Assembly: GCA_036704825.1 (NCBI GenBank)
Contig: JAUBSN010000038.1
Span: 1-64,000, forward strand
From: Microcoleus sp036704825
GTDB lineage: Bacteria; Cyanobacteriota; Cyanobacteriia; Cyanobacteriales; Microcoleaceae
DNA length: 64,000 bases
Reading direction: 5' to 3'
A program made the translations under genes and the position numbers. This document shows, piece after piece, positions 49,729-59,032 of the stretch. Each line of letters opens with the position of its first letter. The stretch's first letter is position 1. The notes under the pieces were generated by a model. The model made no database searches and was not told the origin of the DNA. It saw only the letters and a list, made by a program, of their open reading frames with translations.

Positions 49729-50490
49729 ATGTTAGATTACAACTTTCCGAGGCACTGGCCCTCAGCCGACGAACTACCAGACTCAGATGAAACACCTGTG
49801 GATAACGAACTGCAAGAATTAGTACCGGGGTTGCTAAAAGCAATCTTGCTGATACTTTGGTCAGAACGCATGGACTGGTTTTTTGGCATAGATATGGGTA
49901 TTTACCATCACCCAGAAAAACCTGCCATTGTGCCAGATGCTTTCTTGAGTTTAGGTGTAGAACGGTTTTACGACGAAGAATTGCGTCCCAGTTACGTGCT
50001 GTGGGATGAAAATGTTTTGCCGACTTTTGTGCTGGAAGTAGTTTCCCCAACTTATCGCAAGGAATACAGCACAAAGTTGGAGGAATATCAAGCTTTAGGC
50101 GTACTTTATTACGTCATTTATTCTTCCCGCCGCCGCCGTAAACCCCGTTTGGAAGTACACAAGTTAGTCAATGGGAAGTACGAGTTGCAGCCCGGAAATC
50201 CAGTTTGGATGCCAGAAATTGGTTTGGGGATTGGTTGTGAAAGGGGAAGTTATTCTGGGGTGACAAGGGAGTGGTTGTATTGGTATGATGCCGATGGAAA
50301 ACGTTATCTGACTCCTGAAGAACAGGTGAAAGAATCAGCGCAGCGCGCCCAACAGGAATCGCAGCGCGCCCAACAGGAATCGCAGCGCGCCCAACAGGAA
50401 TCGCAGCGCGCCCAACAGGAATCGCAGCGCGCCGATCGACTAGCTCAGCGATTGCGAGAGTTGGGGATAGATCCCGATAATCTGAGTTGA
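49729..50490 (+). CDS. Uma2-family protein with expanded coiled-coil tail
   Basis: A 253-aa protein from the ATG at 49729, which has a GAGGA ribosome site. The Uma2 core (about 20-180) shows HHPEKPAIVPDAFLSLGVER, then VLPTFVLEVVSPTYRKEYST and KLEEYQALGVLYYVIYSSRR, with acidic and lysine residues placed as in the PD-(D/E)xK superfamily. After LTPEEQ, the tail is four exact copies of QRAQQES, then RADRLAQRLRELGIDP. Many Uma2 proteins carry such a short QRA coil; exact repetition shows recent slippage. The role is unknown. Confidence 0.88.
   Translation: MLDYNFPRHWPSADELPDSDETPVDNELQELVPGLLKAILLILWSERMDWFFGIDMGIYHHPEKPAIVPDAFLSLGVERFYDEELRPSYVLWDENVLPTFVLEVVSPTYRKEYSTKLEEYQALGVLYYVIYSSRRRRKPRLEVHKLVNGKYELQPGNPVWMPEIGLGIGCERGSYSGVTREWLYWYDADGKRYLTPEEQVKESAQRAQQESQRAQQESQRAQQESQRAQQESQRADRLAQRLRELGIDPDNLS
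50341..50433. repeat. 21-bp in-frame tandem repeat in Uma2 gene
   Basis: CAGCGCGCCCAACAGGAATC plus G, repeated four times without a mismatch (50341, 50362, 50383, 50404), then a diverged fifth unit. The encoded unit is QRAQQES. Identical DNA copies suggest length variation between strains. Confidence 0.92.
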
Positions 50491-50531
50491 TGGCAATCAA
50501 GAGCACCAGACTGACGGACTGTGGACGCTTA

Positions 50532-50596
50532 GAAACCGGGTTTTTCAACCGAGGTCGATCGTCCTCAACAGAGGATTTTCTGGAAAAAACCCGGTT
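50532..50596. repeat. AAACCGGGTTTTT hairpin element
   Basis: GAAACCGGGTTTTT (50532-50545) faces AAAAAACCCGGTT (50584-50596) in the gap between the Uma2 and FAD-oxidoreductase genes. Confidence 0.7.
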
Positions 50597-50732
50597 GCTG
50601 CATCCAGAAATGTGTGAACATCGATCGCAAAAATCAGGAAAGATGCAGCTAGATGTGGAAAAAACACAGAGTTTGGCGGAAAACATTGAGATGCGGCTCG
50701 AAAAAACGACAATCAGCAGAGGTTATTAAATA

Positions 50733-52313
50733 ATGGTCATGGATGTGCGTTCTTACGATGTCATCTGTTTTGGTGATGAAGTTCCAGGAGTTCTAGCTGT
50801 TATCTCTGCCTCCAGAGAATATCTTCGCCGAACAAAGCGTTATCCGCGAATTCTACTGATGTCTAAAGGAAGCTTGCAAGAAGGAATTGGCGGACATTTG
50901 GTAAGAGGCGGTCTTGCTTATTTAGATAGAAGTCAGATTAGTCAAGAACTTCAACAATCTTTAAAGTTAGATACCTTTGGTTCACCCGCGACAATCTATA
51001 AAGAGTTCTTACAAAAATCCGGTGTCACCGCAATTGCACTCGACCCCCGCAAAGCCAGTGCAGCGCTGAAAGAAATGCTGGTAAAAGCTGGGGCAGATCT
51101 ACTCAGCAAAGTAGAAATTAAATCAGTCACTAAAGCAGGTCAAAAAATTGCCAGTATAACCACCTCTCAAGGCACAGTTTATGCCGGCAAGCAATTTATT
51201 GATGCCACTGTCAATGCCGAATTAGCTCAAGCAGCAGGCGCGAGAAAGCTGAATGGATTTGAAACCTTTGGTCTGCCTAACTCAGAACTTCCAGTCACCC
51301 TCGTTTTTGAAACTCAAGGACTCAGTGCAAGAGCACTGAAAGAATTCGATTACATTTATCTAAAACGCTTCACAAACCGGGCAGATTCAGAGGGTCAAAA
51401 ATTTTTGCTGTACGCAGCAGGCAAGGATACCAAACTAGCAGAAGAACTCCGCCTGGAAATGATTGACACTAGAGGCAACCTCAAAACTCTGTGGGCGGGT
51501 AACGATTACATTGATGTTCGATCGCCGGCTCTATCTGTAGCATATCACTCCTTTAGAGGAACAAAACTATCTTTTCCTCAAACCGGCATAATTTTAGATG
51601 AGGGAAATATAGCAATACTTCCCAATGATAGACTTTCGTGGAATGCGCTGTTATTTGCAGTCACAGCCAGCGAAGCAGAAGCGTTAGCGAGAAGCGGGAG
51701 CAAACCCACGGCTAATATGCAAAGAGAGATGTTATTTATTACAAGTTGGCTGAGGAGTTTGGGGGCTACTTCTGTTACTTATGCCTCAGAACTTTATATC
51801 AGACACGCCGGCAATGTGACGGGAGTTGTAGAACCTTTAACTGGCGCACAAATGCTCTTAGGTGGCGTACCTGCTAATGAAGCCCTGGCAACATTTAGCT
51901 ATCATTTTGATGTTCGCGGAGGCATTCCGGGTATTCGCGACAAAGCAACTAGCGTAGGATGGTTGAAAAGTCTGAGTTTTAAACAGCCTATCTTGAATAT
52001 TGGCATCCGCCACGCATTAATTAAAAACGTTCCTAACCTGGCAGTGGTCAGTCCGTGTTCTGGATTTGAAGGGTTTGCTTGTTCTGTCGGCAGAATTGTG
52101 GAATTCAACGCAGCAGTTGGTCAAGGTGTGGGTATCGCGGCGGTTAATGCTATTCTAAATAACAAAAATCTAGCCGATGTATCTAACCGAGAAGTGAGAC
52201 AAGTTCTCGCTGAAACAGGTCAGTTACCTAAAATTTTTGGAACTCCAAATAATGGTGAGGCAATGCTATTGGCGCAATTCGAGAGTCTTGCCAGTTCCGA
52301 TGCTATTGCGTAA
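50733..52313 (+). CDS. FAD-dependent oxidoreductase
   Basis: A 526-aa soluble flavoprotein of the FAD_oxidored (PF12831-type) group. The N-terminal dinucleotide site is degenerate (DVICFGDEVPGVLAVISA; the usual G-x-G-x-x-G is altered), followed by GGHLVRGGLAYLDRSQI, a later GTVYAGKQFIDATVNAELA that places the FAD-binding DAT motif, and CSGFEGFACSVGRIVEFNAA near the end. Substrate unknown; relatives act on varied alcohols and quinone-type compounds. The start could also be the ATG at 50739. It is monocistronic. Confidence 0.8.
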   Translation: MVMDVRSYDVICFGDEVPGVLAVISASREYLRRTKRYPRILLMSKGSLQEGIGGHLVRGGLAYLDRSQISQELQQSLKLDTFGSPATIYKEFLQKSGVTAIALDPRKASAALKEMLVKAGADLLSKVEIKSVTKAGQKIASITTSQGTVYAGKQFIDATVNAELAQAAGARKLNGFETFGLPNSELPVTLVFETQGLSARALKEFDYIYLKRFTNRADSEGQKFLLYAAGKDTKLAEELRLEMIDTRGNLKTLWAGNDYIDVRSPALSVAYHSFRGTKLSFPQTGIILDEGNIAILPNDRLSWNALLFAVTASEAEALARSGSKPTANMQREMLFITSWLRSLGATSVTYASELYIRHAGNVTGVVEPLTGAQMLLGGVPANEALATFSYHFDVRGGIPGIRDKATSVGWLKSLSFKQPILNIGIRHALIKNVPNLAVVSPCSGFEGFACSVGRIVEFNAAVGQGVGIAAVNAILNNKNLADVSNREVRQVLAETGQLPKIFGTPNNGEAMLLAQFESLASSDAIA

Positions 52314-52818
52314 TATAAATTCCGGTTGCAATCCTCGTGATTGTTGACTGTTGACTGTTGACTAAAATTATGATTGCGCGAGACAACGGACTTTTTGAAC
52401 CTTTGAAAAATACCGATACAATCGGCAACGATATAATAGCAATTTCAATAAACAATGCAGTAGTAAATTGGGCAGGTAGAACGAAAATTAAGCCAAAATT
52501 TTTTAGCAAAAAATGAGTGAAATTGCTATTAGTATTATGCTACCTCGAATGACAACCATTAAGTTGGTTTGTAGTGAGGAATTTAATTCTCATAAAATTC
52601 TGAGCAATTCCCTCGCCCCTACAAACCTAATAACGGTGATTTTACCGGAAATTATATAATACCTCGATCGCCTGCACCCAATGATGTGCTGCGCGGCACT
52701 AAGCTGTTGCGGCATTTAAATTGTCTGTGAAAAAAACATCCAATTTTTGTGGGGTGTCCCGCCCTGAATATACAATTTAAATCCGCGACAGCTTAGCCTA
52801 CTCGCTAACAACCAATCC
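52314..52818. other. Intergenic region with STRR-type repeat
   Basis: 505 bp without a gene I can support. GTTGACTGTTGACTGTTGAC (52343-52362) is three units of the CAACAGT heptamer (minus strand), a known cyanobacterial STRR. TAGTGAGGAATTTAATTCTC with a later GAGCAATTCCCTCGCCCC is an imperfect palindrome near 52570-52620. Confidence 0.6.
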
Positions 52819-54951
52819 TTACTTCTTCTGCGGGCAGTTCGGATGAATGCCCCCCTGCAAACAAATGTAAGCAATTTGACTTTTATCTAAATTCTTAGCC
52901 TCCGCAAAATCCACTCCTAGGAACCGACCGGATTTACTACCAGTCGGATTTTGAATAAATTGATCCGAAGCTGCCTTCCCCAGAAACACAGCGCCTTTAA
53001 AATCTGCTCCCGCTAAATTCGCGCCTCTAAAATCAACCGAGCTCACCTCTGCATTCCGCAAATTCGCATCTTGCAACCGAGCATCTTTTAAATTGACGTT
53101 GGCGAGTTTAGTCGAAGTCAAATTGGCATTTTGTAAGTTGGCGCCGCTCAAATCAGCACCGGATAAATCAGCACCTTGCCATTCCGATTTAGACAAATTT
53201 GTCAAGGACAACTGAGCGCCTTGAGCCTTCACTTTGGCCAAACGCGCGCCTGACAAATCCGCTCGCGACAAATTCGCGCTTCCTATATCTGCCCCGGTAA
53301 AACTTGCATTTTTTAACAGTGCTTCCTGTAAATTTGCTCCAATTAAAATAGCACTGCTGAAATTAGCTGAGTTCAAATTGCCGTTTGACAAATTAGCTTT
53401 GTTCAGGACAGCGCGCACAAAAGTAGTCCGGTTCATTACAGCACTGTTCAAAGACGCCCCGGTCAAATTTACCCCTTCCAAATTAGCGCCGCTCAAGTCA
53501 GAAATCCAATCGTCAAAGGTAGCCGGACGCCTGTCTTCGCCGGTGCCGTAAAAGCGAGCTCCCTGCAAGCTGGCATTGGTTAAATTGGCATTTCTCAGCT
53601 TAATTCCCGACAAGTCAACTTTGTTTAATACTAAAGTAAACTGAGACGGGCCGGCAGGACTTTGAGCTAAATCCGTGCGGCTGAGATCCGCGCCGTTGAG
53701 CTGGCTGCTATACACTGTGAGAATTTTGCCGATCGCCCTTTGTACTGTTCGCTGGCGGGCGGCCGCTAAGTCGCGTTCCGGGGCTTTGCCGCCGAAGCGC
53801 AGGGAATCGAGGTCGTTGCTGAGGGCCTGATTCAACCGCTGCAACTCAGGCAAAGCTTTCGGCCCGCTACTGACTAAAGCTTGCTGGATCGCGTCCAGCA
53901 TGGCGCGGTTGTCTTCTTGAGCGAGCAAATCCGCTAGCAGGGGTACGGCGCGGGAGTCTTCCACCGCCCCCAAAGCCAAAATAGCCGATCGCCTGCCGGA
54001 TGCCCCGCTAGCCGATGCGGGAGACAATTTGCTGACTAAAGCCACAAATAATTCGTCGTTCCGCTGCCGGGAATCCCGCATATTTGCTTGACTTTGAGTG
54101 TAGATGAGAGTCCCGACAAACAAAGTTAAAATCAATCCCGCGCTGCCGGCGGTAACTATCACTAAAGTCGTGCCCGGGTGTTGGCGCATCCAATTCCACA
54201 AACTGCGATTTACTTTCAGCCCGCTTTGTGGAGTCACAACCAAAGCCGCAATCTGCGCGTCTTCCTCAGTCCAATCTTGAGTCTGGACAGGATTGTCAGA
54301 CAGTTGATTCGATCGACCGTTGACGACCAAAGTATTCGCGAGGCGATCGTGTCCCGCTTGCCGTTTGTAGCGCCATGTAAAAGCGCCGTCTGCCAGCACT
54401 GCCAAGCTGCTGAGCCCCCCTAAAATCAGCAAATCTGGAAACGCACCCGTCAAGCGCCAAATGCCGTAAGCGACGCCCAGAGGCACTCCCCAGCGCCCTA
54501 AAGTTTCGCGAATTAGCACTTGCCCAAAACCCAGAGGATTACCCGACGCTGTGACAACTTTGACGCCGAACCAGCGTTTGGGGAGAGTTTGACCGGTTCT
54601 GGCGAGCAAAAACAGTTGCCACCCCGCTAAAACTGCAGGTGCCAGCAGCGCCCCTGACCAGAATAGATTAGTTAGGGGTGCGACTCTGGGGCTGCGATCG
54701 CGCACGGGTATGCCCAAAGTACGGGCGACGGTTTCGGATGCTGCTGCTACTGAGGGATTGAGGGGCACGGTTTGAGATTCCTGGTTGACCAATGCCCCGA
54801 TACTGAAGGGAACGAGGGCGCTGGCGGCAATTAACGAAATTTCCACGGCCCAAGCGCCGCACCTGCGAACCAGCAGTGGCATTTGCTTGGATTGTGTTTG
54901 CCAAGACGGATCGGGTTGATTGATGCCGCTGGGCGCGGTGGGGTTAGCCAT
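52819..54951 (-). CDS. RDD-domain membrane protein with pentapeptide-repeat tail
   Basis: A 710-aa protein. Residues 25-190 form an RDD membrane domain (four or five helices; VRRCGAWAVEISLIAASALV is the RDD start). A further membrane helix lies near 255-280. A HEAT-like stretch (ASGRRSAILALGAVEDSRAV, about 315-335) follows, and from about 420 the protein is a long series of A(D/N)LxX pentapeptides that should form a right-handed square beta-helix. It ends CLQGGIHPNCPQKK. Such fusions are frequent in filamentous cyanobacteria; their use is unknown. The start at 54951 is preceded by A/T-rich DNA. Confidence 0.9.
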   Translation of the reverse strand: MANPTAPSGINQPDPSWQTQSKQMPLLVRRCGAWAVEISLIAASALVPFSIGALVNQESQTVPLNPSVAAASETVARTLGIPVRDRSPRVAPLTNLFWSGALLAPAVLAGWQLFLLARTGQTLPKRWFGVKVVTASGNPLGFGQVLIRETLGRWGVPLGVAYGIWRLTGAFPDLLILGGLSSLAVLADGAFTWRYKRQAGHDRLANTLVVNGRSNQLSDNPVQTQDWTEEDAQIAALVVTPQSGLKVNRSLWNWMRQHPGTTLVIVTAGSAGLILTLFVGTLIYTQSQANMRDSRQRNDELFVALVSKLSPASASGASGRRSAILALGAVEDSRAVPLLADLLAQEDNRAMLDAIQQALVSSGPKALPELQRLNQALSNDLDSLRFGGKAPERDLAAARQRTVQRAIGKILTVYSSQLNGADLSRTDLAQSPAGPSQFTLVLNKVDLSGIKLRNANLTNASLQGARFYGTGEDRRPATFDDWISDLSGANLEGVNLTGASLNSAVMNRTTFVRAVLNKANLSNGNLNSANFSSAILIGANLQEALLKNASFTGADIGSANLSRADLSGARLAKVKAQGAQLSLTNLSKSEWQGADLSGADLSGANLQNANLTSTKLANVNLKDARLQDANLRNAEVSSVDFRGANLAGADFKGAVFLGKAASDQFIQNPTGSKSGRFLGVDFAEAKNLDKSQIAYICLQGGIHPNCPQKK

Positions 54952-54966
54952 ATTTAGAAATTCCTA

Positions 54967-55290
54967 TTATTTGTCGTTATTTGAGGACTGGGGGGAAATT
55001 GCCAATTTATACGCTATGTAGATTAGCACTCCGAGAACGGCAAGAGTCATCAGCGCTGAAATTAGCTGTACGATGCTATTGAAGACTGTCAGGACAATTA
55101 TCGATGCCAAGGCAAAGGCTGCCACCTGCCCGGGTTTGGGGAGTCTTTGAAACTTGTCGAGTAATTGATTGTATAAGGTTCCGAGAGCTTGATAGCTGTC
55201 GGAATTTTGTGTAATGAGTGGCGATCGTTCTAGTTTAGCTTTTAGTTCTCCGAACGCTTGCTGCCAATTGAAGTTATGTTGAGGATTCAT
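54967..55290 (-). CDS. Small membrane protein of unknown function
   Basis: A 107-aa protein from the ATG at 55290 (MNPQHNFNWQQAFGELKAKL). The N-terminal half is helical and soluble; the C-terminal half has two strong membrane segments (VAAFALASIIVLTVFNSIVQ, LISALMTLAVLGVLIYIAYK). A longer frame from 55389 would overlap the divergent gene at 55388 and is not preferred. It ends 15 bp before the RDD-pentapeptide gene, on the same strand, so the two may form an operon. Confidence 0.7.
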   Translation of the reverse strand: MNPQHNFNWQQAFGELKAKLERSPLITQNSDSYQALGTLYNQLLDKFQRLPKPGQVAAFALASIIVLTVFNSIVQLISALMTLAVLGVLIYIAYKLAISPQSSNNDK

Positions 55291-55387
55291 AAAAAAATTC
55301 GGAAGTTTGTTTAGATTAATGTGTTCGGAACTGCCGTTATCCCCTACCGTCAAAGAACTAGAACCAAATGCCATTGTGTGAGGAAAC

Positions 55388-55837
55388 ATGAAGATCCATT
55401 ATCCGGGCGATCGCGGCAAACTGTGGTTTAGCTCGATCGTGACCCTAGCCTTGGCAATGATTTTAGCGGATGCCGGCGCTATTCGGAGCCAACCGCTGCA
55501 AATTGCTCCGGGATTTCCCGAACCGCTGCGAGTTTCTGGAGTTTCCGGCGGCCCGAACAATAGCGGCGACTGCGGTTTTGTCTCCCAAGGACCGAACCAC
55601 GTCATCGAAGTAACGCAGGATTTGCCTTACTGGCGGATTGCAGTACAAACCGCTGGAGCTCCGAGTTTGATGATTCAGGGGCCGAGGGGGCGTTTCTGCG
55701 TCCTGCCGGCTTCTGCTGCTGCGGGGAATGTAGAATTTTCCGGTTATGGGGACAAGGGGACTTATGTTATTTTTGTGGGCGATCGAGCTCAAGGTCAACA
55801 CCCTTACTCTCTCTCGATTTCCCAAAAGCGAAATTAA
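55388..55837 (+). CDS. Secreted hypothetical protein
   Basis: A 149-aa protein. A hydrophobic segment (IVTLALAMILADAGAIRSQP) is a likely signal peptide. The mature part begins LQIAPGFPEPLRVSGVSGGP and shows GFVSQGPNHVIEVTQDLPYW, then RGRFCVLPASAAAGNVEFSG and YGDKGTYVIFVGDRAQGQHP, an all-beta pattern with two cysteines that can pair. It looks like a small beta-sandwich of the calx/pre-peptidase type. Divergent from the small membrane protein; no function assigned. Confidence 0.7.
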   Translation: MKIHYPGDRGKLWFSSIVTLALAMILADAGAIRSQPLQIAPGFPEPLRVSGVSGGPNNSGDCGFVSQGPNHVIEVTQDLPYWRIAVQTAGAPSLMIQGPRGRFCVLPASAAAGNVEFSGYGDKGTYVIFVGDRAQGQHPYSLSISQKRN

Positions 55838-55939
55838 CCATACAGCGCGATTAGGACGCTTGCTGTCATAAACTGGCTTTTTGGCGATCGTAAATAAGCC
55901 GGATTTCTGACAGCAAGTGCGTGGAATAGGGATTTCATA

Positions 55940-56587
55940 TCAATTTTGTATTTGGTCTTTCACCCACTTGCGAAACAATCTGAGAGTTTGACTCGTCCCC
56001 GCTGTTTGGCTTTGTTCGCAATATTGAGAAATAGCTTCAATAATTGGCAGATTGCGAAAAATCGGACTAATTTCAGATTCAACATATTTCCCATCTTGAA
56101 GCACATTAATCAGAAGCTTCTTATGTTCATAGCGCCATATTTCAGGTACTCCCAGAGCTTCATAAGCGTCCAGTTGAGTCTTGGAAGTTAAATCGACTTC
56201 AATTGCTAAATCAGGCGGCGGATCGACAGTTAAGTCGATCCGCTTTTTGCCAATCATTAGAGCATAATTTTGAATGTAAAAGCAGTTGTCAGGTTCAATT
56301 CCTTGTAACATATTTTTTCGCTTAAAAGTCGTCGAACCAAAACATTCTCGATCGATTTCAAGTTCTTCGAGTAAGATTTTCACCATATCGCCAATGATTT
56401 CTTTACTGAATTCATGTTCTGGTAGCGGCATCCTAATCTCCAAAGTTCCTTGACTGTAAGCGATTCTAGAGCCGCGGTGTTCTCCCAACTCTTCTAAAAT
56501 TGCTTCAAATTCCTGCCAGTTGACATCATCTAACAGCACTCTATGTCCTGGGGGTACAATGATTTGTCTTAATTGCAGCGTTACCAT
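55940..56587 (-). CDS. Uma2-family protein, tandem copy A
   Basis: A 215-aa Uma2 protein: MVTLQLRQIIVPPGHRVLLD, then GSRIAYSQGTLEIRMPLPEH, DLTVDPPPDLAIEVDLTSKT and LDAYEALGVPEIWRYEHKKL. The acidic residues in DPPPDLAIEVD and the K of SKT suit a PD-(D/E)xK active site. It is almost identical to the next Uma2 gene (56655-57329) over most of its length, differing mainly at about 75-105 and at the C-terminus. Confidence 0.9.
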   Translation of the reverse strand: MVTLQLRQIIVPPGHRVLLDDVNWQEFEAILEELGEHRGSRIAYSQGTLEIRMPLPEHEFSKEIIGDMVKILLEELEIDRECFGSTTFKRKNMLQGIEPDNCFYIQNYALMIGKKRIDLTVDPPPDLAIEVDLTSKTQLDAYEALGVPEIWRYEHKKLLINVLQDGKYVESEISPIFRNLPIIEAISQYCEQSQTAGTSQTLRLFRKWVKDQIQN

Positions 56588-56654
56588 TTCAACCTCCGAT
56601 TTCTTTAAGTTTATGATAACTTATCTGTATCGGTAATTGGGCATTGGGAAACAG

Positions 56655-57329
56655 TCAGCTTTGTAGTGAGGACTTCAGCGATAGAAGCCTGATTTGTTCT
56701 CTAACCCACTTGCGAAACAATCTGAGAGTTTGACTCGTCCCCGCTGTTTGGCTTTGTTCGCAATATTGAGAAATAGCTTCAATAATTGGCAGGTTGCGAA
56801 AAATCGGACTAATTTCAGATTCAACATATTTCCCATCTTGAAGCACATTAATCAGAAGCTTCTTATGTTCATAGCGCCATATTTCAGGTACTCCCAGAGC
56901 TTCATAAGCGTCCAGTTGAGTCTTGGAAGTTAAATCGACTTCAATTGCTAAATCAGGCAGCGGATCGACAGTTAAGTCGATCCGCTTTTTGCCAATCATT
57001 AGAGCGTAATTCTGAATGTAAAAGCATTCATCAGGTTCAATTCCTTGTAACATACTTTTTCGCTTAAAAGTCGTCGAACCAAATGGTTCAAAGTCGATTT
57101 CTAGTTCCTCAAACAAAATTTTCACTAAATAACCAATAATGATTTTAGCTTTCTCGTGTTCTGGTAGCGGCATCCTAATCTCCAAAGTTCCTTGACTGTA
57201 AGCTATTCTAGAGCCGCGGTGTTCTCCCAACTCTTCTAAAATTGCTTCAAATTCCTGCCAGTTGACATCATCTAACAGCACTCTATGTCCAGGTGGTACA
57301 ATGATTTGTCTTAATTGCAGCGTTACCAT
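56655..57329 (-). CDS. Uma2-family protein, tandem copy B
   Basis: A 224-aa Uma2 protein from the ATG at 57329, which restores the same start as copy A (MVTLQLRQIIVPPGHRVLLD). The two proteins share nearly all residues outside a window at about 75-105 (EKAKIIIGYLVKILFEELEI against EFSKEIIGDMVKILLEELEI) and the tail (REQIRLLSLKSSLQS against KDQIQN). Even the sequence around the start is shared. It is a recent tandem duplication of about 700 bp. Confidence 0.9.
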   Translation of the reverse strand: MVTLQLRQIIVPPGHRVLLDDVNWQEFEAILEELGEHRGSRIAYSQGTLEIRMPLPEHEKAKIIIGYLVKILFEELEIDFEPFGSTTFKRKSMLQGIEPDECFYIQNYALMIGKKRIDLTVDPLPDLAIEVDLTSKTQLDAYEALGVPEIWRYEHKKLLINVLQDGKYVESEISPIFRNLPIIEAISQYCEQSQTAGTSQTLRLFRKWVREQIRLLSLKSSLQS

Positions 57330-57442
57330 TTCAACCTCCGATTTCTTTAAGCTGATTGTAATTGATACCATCTTTTAAGTGGAGGGGTGTACAGCGCCCC
57401 CTCCACTTAATTTACTGGTAACTATGCCCAAAATAGAGCTGT

Positions 57443-58894
57443 CTAATCTACGTTTTTTTGCAGGTTGTACAGTTCCTTAAACTTGCGCTGCTGCTCGTTG
57501 TGGTCTACGATTGGAGAGGGATAAGGAAGAAGTCGGCGTTCTAAAGGCGAAATATTTCCTGTTAGCAAAAGTTTAGTATCAACTCGGCGCAATTCTGGAA
57601 CCCAGTGCCGAATATATTCGCCTTCCGGGTCAAATTTTTGAGCTTGACTGGCAGGATTGAATATTCGCAAAGGTTTCGGGTCCATGCCGCTGGATGCGCT
57701 CCACTGCCAGCCGCCGTTGTTAGCAGAAAGGTCGCCATCAATCAATTTTTGCATGAAGTATTTTTCGCCCCACTGCCAGTTAATAATTAAGTCTTTGGTG
57801 AGGAAACTGGCGACTATCATGCGGCAGCGATTGTGCATCCAACCTGTCTGGTTTAACTGCCGCATTGCCGCGTCGATAATAGGATAGCCAGTTTTGCCCC
57901 GACACCAAGCTTGAAATAGCTTTTCATCGTTTTCCCAAGGAAACTCTTTGAATGCTTGACGGTAGGGGCCGTCTGCTAATTCTGGGAAGTTATACATGGC
58001 GTGTTGGTAAAATTCCCGCCACGCTATTTCCTGTTGCCAAGTGCGGATGCTTGTAGACGCTTCTTCGCTGCGGCAAGTGTCCATTACTATCTGGGTAGCT
58101 TGCCAAACAGTGCGGATGCCAATTGCACCAAATTTGAGGGCGGCGCTGAGTTGAGATGTGCCGTTAGTTGCGGGGAAATTGCGCTGTTCTTGATATTCGT
58201 AAATTGCCCGATCGCAAAATTCTTCTAATTTTTGTTGCGCTGCATCTTCTCCGGGTTCTATTACTAATGGGTGTTCCCAAGTAAATCCCAAACTAGAGGC
58301 AGTTGGCAGTGTTTCAATTGCACCTGCTTGATTGGCGATTTCTTGTTCTTCTGCGGTTAATCCGGTCATTAATTCCAGATAAGCTATCGGCAGTGTCTCT
58401 ACTGGTTGGGCTTTGGGTTTACTGTTCCATTTTTTCCAAAATGGTGTATAAACTGTGTAGGGAGTCCCTGTACCGCTGCGAATTTCATCTGGGGCGTGCA
58501 GGACTTGATCCCAGAAATTTTGAACTTGAATTCCTGCTTGTTGGAGGGCGTTTGATACCGACCGATCGCGCTGTTTTGCGTAGGGTTCTACATCCCAGTT
58601 CCAAAATACTGCTTTGGCATTTATCGCTGTTGCTAATTTCGGTATTCCGAGACTCGGGTCATCTTGAATAATCAGCAATTGGCTGCCTGCTTCCCTGTAA
58701 CGCGATGAGAGTTTTTGCAAGCAGCCGATCATGTACGTGACTCTGGCTGGCGCTACGTCATCGCGATTTAGGATATTGCGGTCGAGACAAAAAATCCCGA
58801 CTACTTTCGGGCTTTGCTGGCGCGCTTCTGCCAGTCCGATGTTGTCAGAAATACGCAAGTCGCGGCGGTGCCAAAATAAAATTAGATCTGACAT
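57443..58894 (-). CDS. phrA: CPD photolyase (deoxyribodipyrimidine photo-lyase)
   Basis: A 483-aa flavoenzyme that splits pyrimidine dimers with blue light. The N-terminal antenna domain begins LILFWHRRDLRISDNIGLAE. The FAD-binding core has GKTGYPIIDAAMRQLNQTGW, then MHNRCRMIVASFLTKDLIIN, WQWGEKYFMQKLIDGDLSAN and NGGWQWSASSGMDPKPLRIF, with the tryptophan electron path (W of NGGWQW) intact. Length and motifs match class I CPD photolyases, usually with 8-HDF as antenna in cyanobacteria. It is monocistronic, flanked by repeats on its 5' side. Confidence 0.95.
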   Translation of the reverse strand: MSDLILFWHRRDLRISDNIGLAEARQQSPKVVGIFCLDRNILNRDDVAPARVTYMIGCLQKLSSRYREAGSQLLIIQDDPSLGIPKLATAINAKAVFWNWDVEPYAKQRDRSVSNALQQAGIQVQNFWDQVLHAPDEIRSGTGTPYTVYTPFWKKWNSKPKAQPVETLPIAYLELMTGLTAEEQEIANQAGAIETLPTASSLGFTWEHPLVIEPGEDAAQQKLEEFCDRAIYEYQEQRNFPATNGTSQLSAALKFGAIGIRTVWQATQIVMDTCRSEEASTSIRTWQQEIAWREFYQHAMYNFPELADGPYRQAFKEFPWENDEKLFQAWCRGKTGYPIIDAAMRQLNQTGWMHNRCRMIVASFLTKDLIINWQWGEKYFMQKLIDGDLSANNGGWQWSASSGMDPKPLRIFNPASQAQKFDPEGEYIRHWVPELRRVDTKLLLTGNISPLERRLLPYPSPIVDHNEQQRKFKELYNLQKNVD

Positions 58895-58896
58895 TC

Positions 58897-58931
58897 GATT
58901 TTAGATTTTAGATTTTAGATTTTAGATTTTA
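58897..58931. repeat. Heptamer tandem repeat (GATTTTA)n
   Basis: Five units of GATTTTA directly upstream of the photolyase start codon, so it overlaps the expected promoter or leader. Confidence 0.85.
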
Positions 58932-58954
58932 CAGTCCCGGACACACGCGGGGTC

Positions 58955-59018
58955 AAAAACCCGGTTTCTAAGTTAATATTTATCGGTTTGATGCACGATT
59001 ATAAGAAACCGGGTTTTT
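58955..59018. repeat. AAACCGGGTTTTT hairpin element
   Basis: AAAAACCCGGTTTCT (58955-58969) faces AGAAACCGGGTTTTT (59004-59018), a perfect 15-bp stem with a 34-bp loop, ending 15 bp from the Nudix stop codon. It may act as a terminator for that gene. Confidence 0.8.
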
Positions 59019-59032
59019 TTCGTCAGTCCTAT

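Noticed and set aside
50341..50433. CRISPR-like direct repeats.
   Set aside because: Units are 21 bp, in frame, contiguous without spacers and coding.
50610..50729. Short open frame before the FAD oxidoreductase (to 50729, overlapping hairpin repeat).
   Set aside because: No ribosome site, no recognisable sequence and much of it is repeat DNA.
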